IMG/VR virus record: IMGVR_UViG_3300047409_000026
Location: 1 to 39,933 of that record
DNA length: 39,933 nt
Direction: 5' to 3' (one strand)
DNA from: a virus
The notes under the pieces were generated by a model. That model saw only the letters and a program-made list of their open reading frames with translations, was not told where the DNA came from and searched no databases. Shown piece by piece: positions 27,687 through 36,611 of this stretch. The position numbers and the translations under genes are program-made. Numbering within the stretch: the first letter of the stretch is position 1; each line of letters starts with the position of its first letter.

Positions 27687-30600
27687 TTACTGGAGGGTAT
27701 CGTTACTGAGGTACCGGTTGAATACTTCATTGAACTGGGTGTCGGAGTTGATGAAGCGAGTCTGTTCCTGCTGCCAGGCAAGGCCGATGGCGGCATTGTC
27801 CCCAGTGGGAACGCCACGCTCGTCTACTGCAAACCCTCCGACATTGCCAGTGCTTTCGAGAAGTTGCTTGTAGATGGCTCTTCGGGCCAGATACGCCTTC
27901 ATGACAGGAACATCAGTCCTCAACGGATCATTCGCAAGCTTGTCGGTATTGACAAGCTGAGTGAACTGATTGATCCTACGGGATACGGCACCACTGTCAG
28001 TGGTATTGAAATCCTTCTCCCATTCAGGGAACTTCTGACTGAGCTGCTGGATAGCCATCCTCTTCACGCTCAGGAGCCCCTCGGCTCCTGAGGATGTATA
28101 GGACTTGTATCCGGACCGGAGAAGAACTCCATCGAGAACAAGCTTGATCTTGTTGTACTGCTGCCAGCCAAGATCCTTCTGGTTCTCCCTGACGGCATCC
28201 ATCGCCGACTGAGTCTCGCGGATCTTCTTTCCTCCGATGGACTCATTCATCTGCTTGGCATAGACAGAAGAGCTGAACTTCCCCTTCTGCTTGCCCATGG
28301 TCAGATAGCCAGCCATGTCAGGATCCTGAGCGATCAGATCCTTGTACTCGTCCGCCGCAAGCATGGCCTCCCGAGTGGGGGCAATGCCGATGCTCTTCGA
28401 GAGGGCGGCAGTGAAGACGAAGTAGTCAGATCCATAAGTCTTCAGGAACTGATCCTGAGCAGCCTTGGGATCTGCCTCCTGAAGCTTCTTGTACTGATCC
28501 ACGTAGAACTGGTACGGAGTGCCAGTAAGCGGAGTACTATTCGTCTGGGCTGGGCTTGCCCAGCTCGTCAGCATCTTCAGCCACATGAAGCTCTTGGCAT
28601 CGCTCTCCACCTGCTTGATGTCAACAGGAGGTCCACCATTCTTGGACTCCGCCACATACTTCTGGTATGTGGCAAGGTACGCCTTCTGGTACTCGACATT
28701 GTCGGCATCATCCGTTGTGGCTGCCTCATAGATCTGACGCATGTACTTGGGAGTAATGGCGTCGATCGTGCCAGTGGGGCCGTAAGGCAGAACCTTTGCC
28801 CACTGAAGGAAGTCGCCGACCTGCGGCGACTTGTTCGCCAGGTAGGATCCGGAGATCTGCACAACAGGTCCTCCACCAGGATTGAACCATGGATCGCCAG
28901 GCAGGATGGTGTTCATTGCGGAGATCCGGATCTTCGATCCGTAACCTGGCAGAACATTGAGCACGCTCTTGTTCTTGGCATCTCCTGGAACCTGAAGGTT
29001 GAAGACTCGGTTCTCGATGGGCACAAACTGCTTCGATGCCTTGCCGTCCACTCCGACGACGGTCGCATACCCGTCCATACCGACGTGGTTACCGTCAGTA
29101 TCGGTAATCAGGTTTGCTGCGACCGGGGCATTGTATATCTTTGATGCGGAGTTGACCAGCTCGGGCTTCTCTGCAATCATCCCCCCCCATCGCTGAAGCC
29201 CATCGATATGCGCCCCGAGGAACGGGGCGATAAACCTCAGGGCCTCAGTTGCCGTGGTCCTTGCGGGATCGTAGGCAATCTGGGAAATGTCCTTCATGGC
29301 CATCTGGTGGGACTTCTGCTGCATCTTGTTGAGGGTGCCAACATCGATCTTGCCAGTATCCTTGCCGACCTTTGCGTAGTGAGCCAGCTCCTGATCAACC
29401 AGCTCTCGCATGCGTGCCTGCTGGGCACGCATGTAGATAGGCTGACGAGACATGACATCACCAGGGATAGTTCCAAGACGCTTGTAGCCCTTGGCTACAA
29501 GATCATCGAGATACCTTGTAGCACTCTGCTTCGAGAACATCTTCGTCAGAGGCTTGGTCTCCTCGCCGTGGACAACGGGGAAGTCATCCTTGCTGATCGC
29601 TGCCCTGATCTCATTCTCAGAGATATCCTCACCCTTGGCAATCTTGGCCTGAAGGCCAGTGCCTTCAGGAAGATAATCATCCAGGGCAATCTTGACTGCC
29701 TGAATCAGGTCATCAGGATCATGCCCCAGTCGCCCAAGAGCACGGACGTGATCCTTGCCTTCGGCCGTCCTCATCCACTTCATGGCATTGGTAAGACTTG
29801 GATCTTCCGCCACGATACGGAAGAGGCGATCCTGCCCGAACTGGTGGTTCAGAACATGAAGCCAGTCCTCCATGTGGCTAGGATCGCTCGGCTTGATGCC
29901 GGTCCAGGAGCCAGTCTTGATGGCGCGGGCAGTATCGATAGCCTCACCACGCGCGAATAGGGTTGCGGCAGCGGCGTCAGAAGTTACCTGGCTCCTTGGG
30001 ATCGAGTATTCCCAATCCTTGCTGAATGCACCATGGAGCTTAATACCCTTGTAGGTGTAATCACTTTCACCAAGCCTCTTGCCCGTCGCATCCTTAGCTG
30101 CCGCTAGGATGGCGTTGGCGTAAGTGCTGTGCTCATCAATCACATCCTGGTGATCCGCCGCCTTCTGACGCAGGCGAGCGATCTCATCAGTATAGAACTT
30201 GCCCTTCTTGTTGACAGCAACGCCAGCACTGCCGTACTTGATGCGGTACTTGTCGAGCTTCTTCTGAATCGAAGCGAGTTCCCTGGTGGTCTCGTCAAGA
30301 TCGCTGGCCTCAGCCTTGATGCGTCCCTGCACGATCGGCCAAGCACGGTTCACCCTGATACGCTCGGCCTTCTGGCCGAGCTTCTGGGCAACCTGGATGG
30401 CGTTACGATCCTCCAGATTAACGATTGACTTGCCAGTGATGCCGGTATGGCTGCCAGTGCCGAGAAGTGCAGCCACATGCTGGGTTCTGTTTCGGAGGAA
30501 GTTGACACCACCAGCGCCAGCATCAGCGATAGTTGCCAGAACTCCGAACTTGACCGCCCTGAGAGCAATCTCCTCAGATGGAGCCCTGAGAACATAGCCA

Positions 30601-32864
30601 GGACGCAGGAGAGTCGTCGCCTTCCACGAGGTATTCAGCAGATCAGCCACGGCCATCAGGCCGTCGGCCGCCTTGAGGGCGCCCTTCTTCTGTGCAGCGA
30701 AGTAGCCATTACTGCGAGAGAGGAACCTCTCGAACTCCTTGACCGGCAGGAGAGGCTCAGCCATGCCGAGCTGGGTCTTCGCCAGTGGAGTCGGAACAAG
30801 GGCCTTGCCATCCTCCACGAGGTCAACCCTGCGAGTTCCAGTGCGTGACATCGTGGTAACCGCCTTGGTGGCAGAAAACATCTGATCAGTACGTCCACCC
30901 GTAAGCCCAGCCATCACGGTCTGGAATCCAGACTTGCGCATCTCGTCAAGCAGACGAACTGAGTCGTCGTCGAGATTGCCATAGCGACCGGCCATGTGGC
31001 CAATCACCGCACTGTGAATAGTATCCAGAGCCTTGGACTTCTCCAGCTTGGTTGGAGCCTTGGAGTAGGCATCAATCATGCCCATCCGGGCATCTTCGCC
31101 CAGTCCGGGAACCTGCTTCAGCATGTCAACGACACGATCGACAGCATCAACCTCATTGTGGTTGATGAAGCCCTGAGGCGCCCTGTCGCCGAAGGACTGG
31201 ATAACCCTGAGAGGCATGGCGTAATAGCCGTTCCGGATGAACCTGGATGCCAGATTCCCGCCAATGGCCTTGCGGCCACTGCGGTCAAGGGCCTGCTTCA
31301 TGTAAGCAATGTCGGCAGACTTCTCGGTATCCTTGAGGGCAAGAGGACCCATACGGTACAGAGTCTTCAGGGTTCCGAACAGATTCGACTCGCCGGGCAG
31401 AAACTCATCAACGGACCTTCCTCCGTTAGCCCCAAGGAGGAGCGAGAAGGAGGCATCCTTGGCCTGAAGATCGGCGACCTGTCGTCCGGCGGACTCAAGC
31501 TGGGCAGCCTTCCAGTTCTTCGCGAACTTATAGGGCGTGGTATCAACCACACTGCCCGCCTTGATGGCGGCAGACTTCAGCGCTCCGTACTCGGACACAG
31601 CCTGACGGTAGATGTCGGCCTTCTGGGCAGTCTTTCCCCATGCAGCATCCCATGCCTGCTGAGCTGCGGCACCGACGGAAGGGCGCGGAGTCGGAGGAAC
31701 AACAACCTTCCCCTTCTTGGTCACACCCTCAAGCGTCGCACCCTCTGCCTCCTTCTGGAAGTACTTGATGATGTCATCGGAGAACTTGACAGACTGAAGG
31801 AAGGTCCGGTTGTCGTTCATGTCCCCGAGCATGGAGACCAGACTCTGATTGGACTCGTTCAGCTTGGGAAGTGCGTCGGCATCGCCCATGGCGAACCGAA
31901 CAATGTTAGGCATGTCCTCACGGGAGGCATGGGCAAGCACCTCGGAATACTGACTGGCAAAGGGGTTGGCCCTGCGGCCAACACCCCAGATCGAGTGAGC
32001 CCTGATGGCAGCGGGAGACTTGCCCTCAGCCCAGTCGAAGAAAGTATTCAGCCTGCTGGAGGTGGAAACATCCTCGGCAGTCTTCCCGCCAGCGACGATT
32101 CCCTTAGTGGCAAGCTCCGCGCCTTCACCTGCGAGCTTGATGGAGCGGGCAGACTTGACAGCCTGCGCCCCGTACTTCAGTGCGGCATAGCCAGGATCGG
32201 CCATAGTGACAAGACCGAAGTCGATGGCTCCAGTGCCGACCGTGTACTTCCACCCAGCCTTGCTGCGCCAGTAGTCGGTGTCGTAGAGAAACCTGTCCTG
32301 CTGAGTCTTGGCCTGATCCTTCTCCTGCTGGGACAGCCCTGTATCGATGAGCGCCGGTACGCTGACGCCGTTGCCGGTCGCCGCATCAGTGGCGGACGCA
32401 TTCATGTAAGCCTGCCCGGGAGAGATATTCTCCGCCTGGCCGTACGCCTCACTCCACGCACTACCGGAGAGGAACTGGCCATAGCCCTCGGTCTCGGCCT
32501 TGCCGGACACGAGGAACGCCGTAGACAGCGGCTGGGACAGGGCCTCACTGTAGACCCAGTGCATTCCGGTGGCAACCTTGTCTACGGGCCACCACACAAC
32601 CTGCTTGGTCACGCCATAGCCAGGAATGTTGGACAGAGCGCCATCAACGCCCTTGCCGAATGAGGTGATGCCATTCATGATGTTTGTCATGAACCCATTG
32701 CGAGAGTTGCGCTCCTGCTGGGCGTCCGCAGCAACCTGTCGCTTCTGGAGCTCCTGAGTAGCCAGGAGTGAGGCCGGAATTGTTGCTACCTGCACTGCGG
32801 TAGACGGGTCTGCGTACAGACCCTGACCCGCGTCGGACATGTTCTCTTCCCACCACTTCGACAT
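27687..32864 (-). CDS. Giant internal virion / ejection protein (1725 aa)
   Basis: Longest gene of the window. Mixed alpha-helical protein with a possible membrane-active N-terminal part (IPASLLATQELQ, KQVVWWPVDKVATGMHW) and many Lys-rich linkers. No kinase, polymerase or transglycosylase motif was seen. Its length, helical nature and place among the NlpC gene and its relatives fit a podoviral core protein ejected ahead of the DNA. At least seven perfect in-gene hairpins, for example 28069-28092 and 29409-29433. Confidence 0.6.
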   Translation of the reverse strand: MSKWWEENMSDAGQGLYADPSTAVQVATIPASLLATQELQKRQVAADAQQERNSRNGFMTNIMNGITSFGKGVDGALSNIPGYGVTKQVVWWPVDKVATGMHWVYSEALSQPLSTAFLVSGKAETEGYGQFLSGSAWSEAYGQAENISPGQAYMNASATDAATGNGVSVPALIDTGLSQQEKDQAKTQQDRFLYDTDYWRSKAGWKYTVGTGAIDFGLVTMADPGYAALKYGAQAVKSARSIKLAGEGAELATKGIVAGGKTAEDVSTSSRLNTFFDWAEGKSPAAIRAHSIWGVGRRANPFASQYSEVLAHASREDMPNIVRFAMGDADALPKLNESNQSLVSMLGDMNDNRTFLQSVKFSDDIIKYFQKEAEGATLEGVTKKGKVVVPPTPRPSVGAAAQQAWDAAWGKTAQKADIYRQAVSEYGALKSAAIKAGSVVDTTPYKFAKNWKAAQLESAGRQVADLQAKDASFSLLLGANGGRSVDEFLPGESNLFGTLKTLYRMGPLALKDTEKSADIAYMKQALDRSGRKAIGGNLASRFIRNGYYAMPLRVIQSFGDRAPQGFINHNEVDAVDRVVDMLKQVPGLGEDARMGMIDAYSKAPTKLEKSKALDTIHSAVIGHMAGRYGNLDDDSVRLLDEMRKSGFQTVMAGLTGGRTDQMFSATKAVTTMSRTGTRRVDLVEDGKALVPTPLAKTQLGMAEPLLPVKEFERFLSRSNGYFAAQKKGALKAADGLMAVADLLNTSWKATTLLRPGYVLRAPSEEIALRAVKFGVLATIADAGAGGVNFLRNRTQHVAALLGTGSHTGITGKSIVNLEDRNAIQVAQKLGQKAERIRVNRAWPIVQGRIKAEASDLDETTRELASIQKKLDKYRIKYGSAGVAVNKKGKFYTDEIARLRQKAADHQDVIDEHSTYANAILAAAKDATGKRLGESDYTYKGIKLHGAFSKDWEYSIPRSQVTSDAAAATLFARGEAIDTARAIKTGSWTGIKPSDPSHMEDWLHVLNHQFGQDRLFRIVAEDPSLTNAMKWMRTAEGKDHVRALGRLGHDPDDLIQAVKIALDDYLPEGTGLQAKIAKGEDISENEIRAAISKDDFPVVHGEETKPLTKMFSKQSATRYLDDLVAKGYKRLGTIPGDVMSRQPIYMRAQQARMRELVDQELAHYAKVGKDTGKIDVGTLNKMQQKSHQMAMKDISQIAYDPARTTATEALRFIAPFLGAHIDGLQRWGGMIAEKPELVNSASKIYNAPVAANLITDTDGNHVGMDGYATVVGVDGKASKQFVPIENRVFNLQVPGDAKNKSVLNVLPGYGSKIRISAMNTILPGDPWFNPGGGPVVQISGSYLANKSPQVGDFLQWAKVLPYGPTGTIDAITPKYMRQIYEAATTDDADNVEYQKAYLATYQKYVAESKNGGPPVDIKQVESDAKSFMWLKMLTSWASPAQTNSTPLTGTPYQFYVDQYKKLQEADPKAAQDQFLKTYGSDYFVFTAALSKSIGIAPTREAMLAADEYKDLIAQDPDMAGYLTMGKQKGKFSSSVYAKQMNESIGGKKIRETQSAMDAVRENQKDLGWQQYNKIKLVLDGVLLRSGYKSYTSSGAEGLLSVKRMAIQQLSQKFPEWEKDFNTTDSGAVSRRINQFTQLVNTDKLANDPLRTDVPVMKAYLARRAIYKQLLESTGNVGGFAVDERGVPTGDNAAIGLAWQQEQTRFINSDTQFNEVFNRYLSNDTLQ
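28069..28092. repeat. 10-bp perfect in-gene hairpin
   Basis: CTCAGGAGCC, CCTC loop, then the exact complement, inside the giant virion gene. Confidence 0.65.
29409..29433. repeat. 10-bp perfect in-gene hairpin
   Basis: CATGCGTGCC, TGCTG loop, then the exact complement, inside the giant virion gene; two more 9-bp hairpins follow at 29481-29501 and 29648-29669. Confidence 0.65.
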
Positions 32865-32873
32865 GGCGTCTCC

Positions 32874-33293
32874 TTACATGCTTGCCTGCATTGCGCGAAC
32901 GATGTTTCGTGCCGCGTCAGAACTTCCGGGCTGGTTTGCGAGAAACTTAAGGGCCACCATGTAGGCGGCATTGTATGCCTTGCTCTCCTGATCAGCGCCA
33001 GGAGTATTGAGAGCTTCTGTACCGGCGCCAGCCCCAAGGGCTGCGCCGTCTGTTACTGGAACTCCCGGCTGAGCGGTGGGCTCACCAAGGCCAGTTACCT
33101 GAGCCGATGGATTGCCGAACATCGAAGCCAGGTCCATTCCACCAGGACTTTGTCCCATCGCGGCTCCGGACTTCTGGTCCTGATAGTCCTTGGCCTCACC
33201 GTAGCCAGCATTGGGGAGGCTCTCGTTGGCCTTGGTGACTGCCTTGTCGGTCCGGGCGCTGAACTGGCCAGGGCCGCTTACCTCAGAGGCCAC
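32874..33293 (-). CDS. Hypothetical virion-associated protein (139 aa)
   Basis: Gly/Pro/Ala-rich N-terminal half (PGQFSARTDKA, MGQSPGGMDLAS), then a helical end (AYMVALKFLANQPGSSDAAR). A GC-rich imperfect hairpin is at 33023-33048. Looks like a flexible assembly or linker protein; no family recognised. Confidence 0.5.
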   Translation of the reverse strand: MASEVSGPGQFSARTDKAVTKANESLPNAGYGEAKDYQDQKSGAAMGQSPGGMDLASMFGNPSAQVTGLGEPTAQPGVPVTDGAALGAGAGTEALNTPGADQESKAYNAAYMVALKFLANQPGSSDAARNIVRAMQASM

Positions 33294-33483
33294 GAGTCAC
33301 CTCCTTGAACTTCTCTTCATACTTGAGCTGATTGGCGTGCTCGCACGCCGTGAGCATTGCTGCTGTCAGCGTGCTGCCGGTGATCATTGCCACCTTACCG
33401 GCCCAGTCGAGTCCAAGGATGAGGACAGACCAGCGGTTATGCCTGATTGGGTTGATCGTAACGTAGTCTTCGTCCTCATCCAT
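33283..33483 (-). CDS. Small putative membrane protein (66 aa)
   Basis: Middle segment LDWAGKVAMITGSTLTAAML is moderately hydrophobic, preceded by a charged MDEDEDYVTINPIRHN. Overlaps the next gene by 11 nt. Function unknown. Confidence 0.5.
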   Translation of the reverse strand: MDEDEDYVTINPIRHNRWSVLILGLDWAGKVAMITGSTLTAAMLTACEHANQLKYEEKFKEVTRGL

Positions 33484-33494
33484 GGAATCTCCTT

Positions 33495-33710
33495 TTACTT
33501 GGCCATCGTCCCGCCGCCGCGCGTAGGCGCGTCGTGCGAGTGAAGGTATCCGCTCCAGTCGCCAGACCAGTTCTTCGCGGTCTGGCCACGCTGGTTGTTG
33601 ATGCTGGTGGAAACGAGAGGAGCCGCAATGTGCGGCTCAAGAGTACGTCCCTTGAGCGTCTCCCAGTCTCCGGAACGTGGGTGATCTCCTGCGAACCAGG
33701 TATCTGCCAT
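33495..33710 (-). CDS. Hypothetical protein (71 aa)
   Basis: ATG at 33710 (MADTWFAGDHPRSGDWE) with AAGGAG 7 nt upstream; a GTG one codon earlier is the alternative. Hydrophilic, His/Trp-rich. Coupled to the upstream zinc-ribbon gene. Confidence 0.5.
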   Translation of the reverse strand: MADTWFAGDHPRSGDWETLKGRTLEPHIAAPLVSTSINNQRGQTAKNWSGDWSGYLHSHDAPTRGGGTMAK

Positions 33711-33892
33711 CACTTACTCCTTGTGTTGCTCTTAGGTGCCACTCGCTTCACGGGCGGCTTGAATTCCAGGACAACCTTGGCACTGGCCGGATCGTCCTTC
33801 TCCTTCTGCCCACAGGATGGGCAGCGGATTCCATGTCGGTCCTTGTAGTCGTGGTACGTAGCCTCGCCACAGGACCAGCAAATATCACTCAT
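33710..33892 (-). CDS. Zinc-ribbon protein (60 aa)
   Basis: CWSCGE near residue 5 and CPSCGQ near residue 24 form one zinc-ribbon site, followed by a basic tail (PVKRVAPKSNTRSK). Overlaps the portal stop. Role unknown; such ribbons are common beside phage portal genes. Confidence 0.6.
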   Translation of the reverse strand: MSDICWSCGEATYHDYKDRHGIRCPSCGQKEKDDPASAKVVLEFKPPVKRVAPKSNTRSK

Positions 33893-35688
33893 CAGATAGC
33901 CGCCTGCCTACTGGTTCTTGCGCTCATCGTTGCTTCGCCCTTCCCAGTGAGTCCGGAGAGGAGCTGCTGAAGGTCCATGCCCCCACCCTGCTGCTGACCT
34001 CCTGGCGCCCCCTGTGGGGCCGCTGCGGGCTGGCCTGGTACTGCGCCTGCCTGAGGAGCTGCTAGGGCGTTAGAAGCCCCCTGAGGGGCTTCCTTGGGCT
34101 TGAATGCCTTGAGTACTGCATCATGGACAGAGGAACCCTTCTCGCGTTCCTCGATCAGCTTCGCTACCTTGGTGAGCGCGTCGATTGGATCCATGCCCTG
34201 CTGGGCCATCGGAAGAATACCCTGCATGTAAGCCATGATCCCCTGCTTCAGGGAGTCAGTGAACTGCTCATTATCGATCTGGGTCTGTAGCTGAACCACA
34301 TCGAGGTCCATTGGCAGCTGGCGCTGTACGAAGTCGCGAGAGACAAGCTGATCGCCTCTGAGCTGGAGAAGTGCAACGATGGCGCGAGCAGGGTCCTGCC
34401 CTGCCGCAAATCCATACGTGACATCGACTGTGTAGTTTCCATCAATATCCTTTGCCGGAGTGTAGGTCTCCTCGAAAGGAGTGCCCTGCACGACGCCGCT
34501 GATGGTCTTGCTCAGACCTGGCCACAGCTTCTCATCCATCTCCATGGCCAGCTCAAGCGCCCTGGCAAGAGCCTGGGCGATCACGTTCTGACCAGTGGAG
34601 ATAACGGTGTTGAATCCACCCATGAGGGCCTGGACTCCACGACCGGTGATGATTGATGCGTCGATGTTTCCGGAGCGGACCTCCGGACTTCTCATAGCCT
34701 GACGTGCTTCCGCATCCAGAAGCTGATTCTCCTGGAACGCATACTGAGGTACGTCGAGTCCAACCCGCTGAACACCACCAGGATTGTCAGTGCGGATGAT
34801 GGCGTCGTCTCCGAATGTCATCTTCTGCACATCGCGAGGGACTACGAGCGGAGCGCGAACACTCTTCTCGGTAGCCTCAAGGCCAAGAAGTGCCATGCGC
34901 GCCTTGGCTAGCTGAACCCAGATGGCGTCATCGAAGGCACCACGGATCTCCTGATCAAAGCCAGGACGCTTCGCAATGGAGACATAGATCTTGCCGAGAG
35001 GATTGGGCATGGAGTCCACGACCACGTTTCCGTGGGCGGGGAGATACATGGTGATCTGATCGGCATCGCAGTACTTGACAACTTCGATCTCACGCTGAGC
35101 CCAGCCCATGCTGGCCTGGCCACCCACCTCGTTGGACTGAAGTACTCGGAGAAGGTGTGGGAACTTCGCCACGAGGTGAATCGCTTCCTCACGCCATACC
35201 TTGGTATAGCTTCGGACTCGGCCGTACAGATCAAGTTCTGGGTAGACTCCCATCGGATTCTCTACCCTGATGCGTGGGATCTTGTTCTCGAAGTCCGGCT
35301 CAACCACATACACCGACATGCCGTAAGTGTTGTAGTAGTCGCAGAAGGTTACCTGCTTACCGGCGTTGAGCTGACTGTTCTGTGCGTAGTGATTGGCGAC
35401 CTTGGTCCTCCTGCCGGAGAACCTCTTGGCCTTGCTTGTGGTGGTGACACCGGAAGCGCAATTGATGCTGGGCATCGCTCCCATGACTTCCGCCATGTCG
35501 CGAGCACTGGTATCGATCATGTTGGCCACGATGGGCTTGGGCCATGCGTCAGGCATGGCACCCGGCATGACCGACTCAACATTACCGGAGCGAACATCGT
35601 GAACGTCACGATGACGCTGGTCTCGTTCGGATGCAGCACGGCGCAGAGTCTCCACCTTTTGGCTGACCTTTGTGATCTCAAGTGCCAT
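33892..35688 (-). CDS. Portal protein (598 aa)
   Basis: Position after terminase and endolysin, size, and features such as PRIRVENPMGVYPELDLYG, FQENQLLDAEARQAMRSP, GRGVQALMGGFNTVIS and a Gln/Pro-rich tail (AAPQGAPGGQQQGGGMDLQQ) match podoviral portal proteins. It would form the ring at the DNA entry vertex and dock the terminase. Hairpin at 34073-34092. Confidence 0.75.
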   Translation of the reverse strand: MALEITKVSQKVETLRRAASERDQRHRDVHDVRSGNVESVMPGAMPDAWPKPIVANMIDTSARDMAEVMGAMPSINCASGVTTTSKAKRFSGRRTKVANHYAQNSQLNAGKQVTFCDYYNTYGMSVYVVEPDFENKIPRIRVENPMGVYPELDLYGRVRSYTKVWREEAIHLVAKFPHLLRVLQSNEVGGQASMGWAQREIEVVKYCDADQITMYLPAHGNVVVDSMPNPLGKIYVSIAKRPGFDQEIRGAFDDAIWVQLAKARMALLGLEATEKSVRAPLVVPRDVQKMTFGDDAIIRTDNPGGVQRVGLDVPQYAFQENQLLDAEARQAMRSPEVRSGNIDASIITGRGVQALMGGFNTVISTGQNVIAQALARALELAMEMDEKLWPGLSKTISGVVQGTPFEETYTPAKDIDGNYTVDVTYGFAAGQDPARAIVALLQLRGDQLVSRDFVQRQLPMDLDVVQLQTQIDNEQFTDSLKQGIMAYMQGILPMAQQGMDPIDALTKVAKLIEEREKGSSVHDAVLKAFKPKEAPQGASNALAAPQAGAVPGQPAAAPQGAPGGQQQGGGMDLQQLLSGLTGKGEATMSARTSRQAAI

Positions 35689-35699
35689 GCTTCACCTCC

Positions 35700-36611
35700 T
35701 TACGACTTTGGAACCTTGAGCTTGGCCCAGCTGGCCTTGCCCGGATATCCATCTGCGGCAGATCCCTCATAACCCAACTTGCGCTGGTACCAGGCATATG
35801 CCTTTACGTCAGCTCGGGTGAACTCCTCGCTCGGCCCGACCTTGTAACCCTTGTATCCCTCGGCGACGAGCCGCTTGCCCATTGCCTTGACTAGAGCGTG
35901 CTTTCGTCCCAGCCGGAAGAAACCCACGCCAGGGAAAGGGGCATAGACTGGGACAGGCTTAGGCTCAGGCTGACTGGAGGCGCCATCAGCGCCTCCATCA
36001 ATCACCACCTGGACAGAAGAACGGAAGTCCTTCATGTCAATGCCCTTGGGATCCGACTTCCAGTCGGACCACTCGTCATGCCCGATAGTGGACTTGGCCG
36101 ACCAGCCATAGTGGCGGCAGATGGCTGCCGCCGCCTTGACCATGGCAGTTACTTGAGCCGCTGGCCATGGATCGACGCCATCGCCCTTGTTCACACACTC
36201 GAAGCCGTAGAAGCAGTCATTGCCATCCACCGCGCCGGACGAACCTTCATGCTCGTTCGTGGCCGGAGGATAATCCCCATAGGACTCATTGATCACTGCG
36301 GTCTTGACATCAGGATCTCCACCACCGGCATGATTGGCGCGGCCCTTCGACATCAGATAGACCACGCCGGACTTGTCGATCACTCCGTGACAGAGCGGCC
36401 CCGGAAGGGCCGAACTGCCGTCATAACAGTAGTCAACGATCCCCGAAGTCCCTGAAGCGGTGTGATGGATAACCACTCCGTTGACAGGCCCGAAGTCCTT
36501 GCCGGTAGCGGCGTCACGCTCATGCGTGCGCCAGTCCTTGTATTCCACCACCTTGAGACCTTCGGCCTTGAGGGCCGCAAGCAGTATGTCTGCGGTCATA
36601 GGAGTTGCCAT
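35700..36611 (-). CDS. N-acetylmuramoyl-L-alanine amidase endolysin (303 aa)
   Basis: Amidase_2 domain at about residues 40-200: zinc ligand His49 in VVIHHTASG, ANHAGGGD near 97 and STIGHDEWSDWKSDP near 180. A Pro-rich linker (QPEPKPVPVYAPFPG) leads to a C-terminal domain with EFTRADVKAYAWYQRKLG, a peptidoglycan-binding-like unit. Start at ATG 36611, overlapping the terminase stop (TAATG). Cuts the wall at lysis. Placed far from the holin. Hairpins at 35975-35997 and 36113-36132. Confidence 0.85.
   Translation of the reverse strand: MATPMTADILLAALKAEGLKVVEYKDWRTHERDAATGKDFGPVNGVVIHHTASGTSGIVDYCYDGSSALPGPLCHGVIDKSGVVYLMSKGRANHAGGGDPDVKTAVINESYGDYPPATNEHEGSSGAVDGNDCFYGFECVNKGDGVDPWPAAQVTAMVKAAAAICRHYGWSAKSTIGHDEWSDWKSDPKGIDMKDFRSSVQVVIDGGADGASSQPEPKPVPVYAPFPGVGFFRLGRKHALVKAMGKRLVAEGYKGYKVGPSEEFTRADVKAYAWYQRKLGYEGSAADGYPGKASWAKLKVPKS

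Noticed and set aside
30996-32663. 555-aa plus-strand ORF opposite the giant virion gene
   Set aside because: Antisense shadow of a GC-rich coding sequence: no ribosome site, no domain, and the minus strand encodes a convincing continuous protein.
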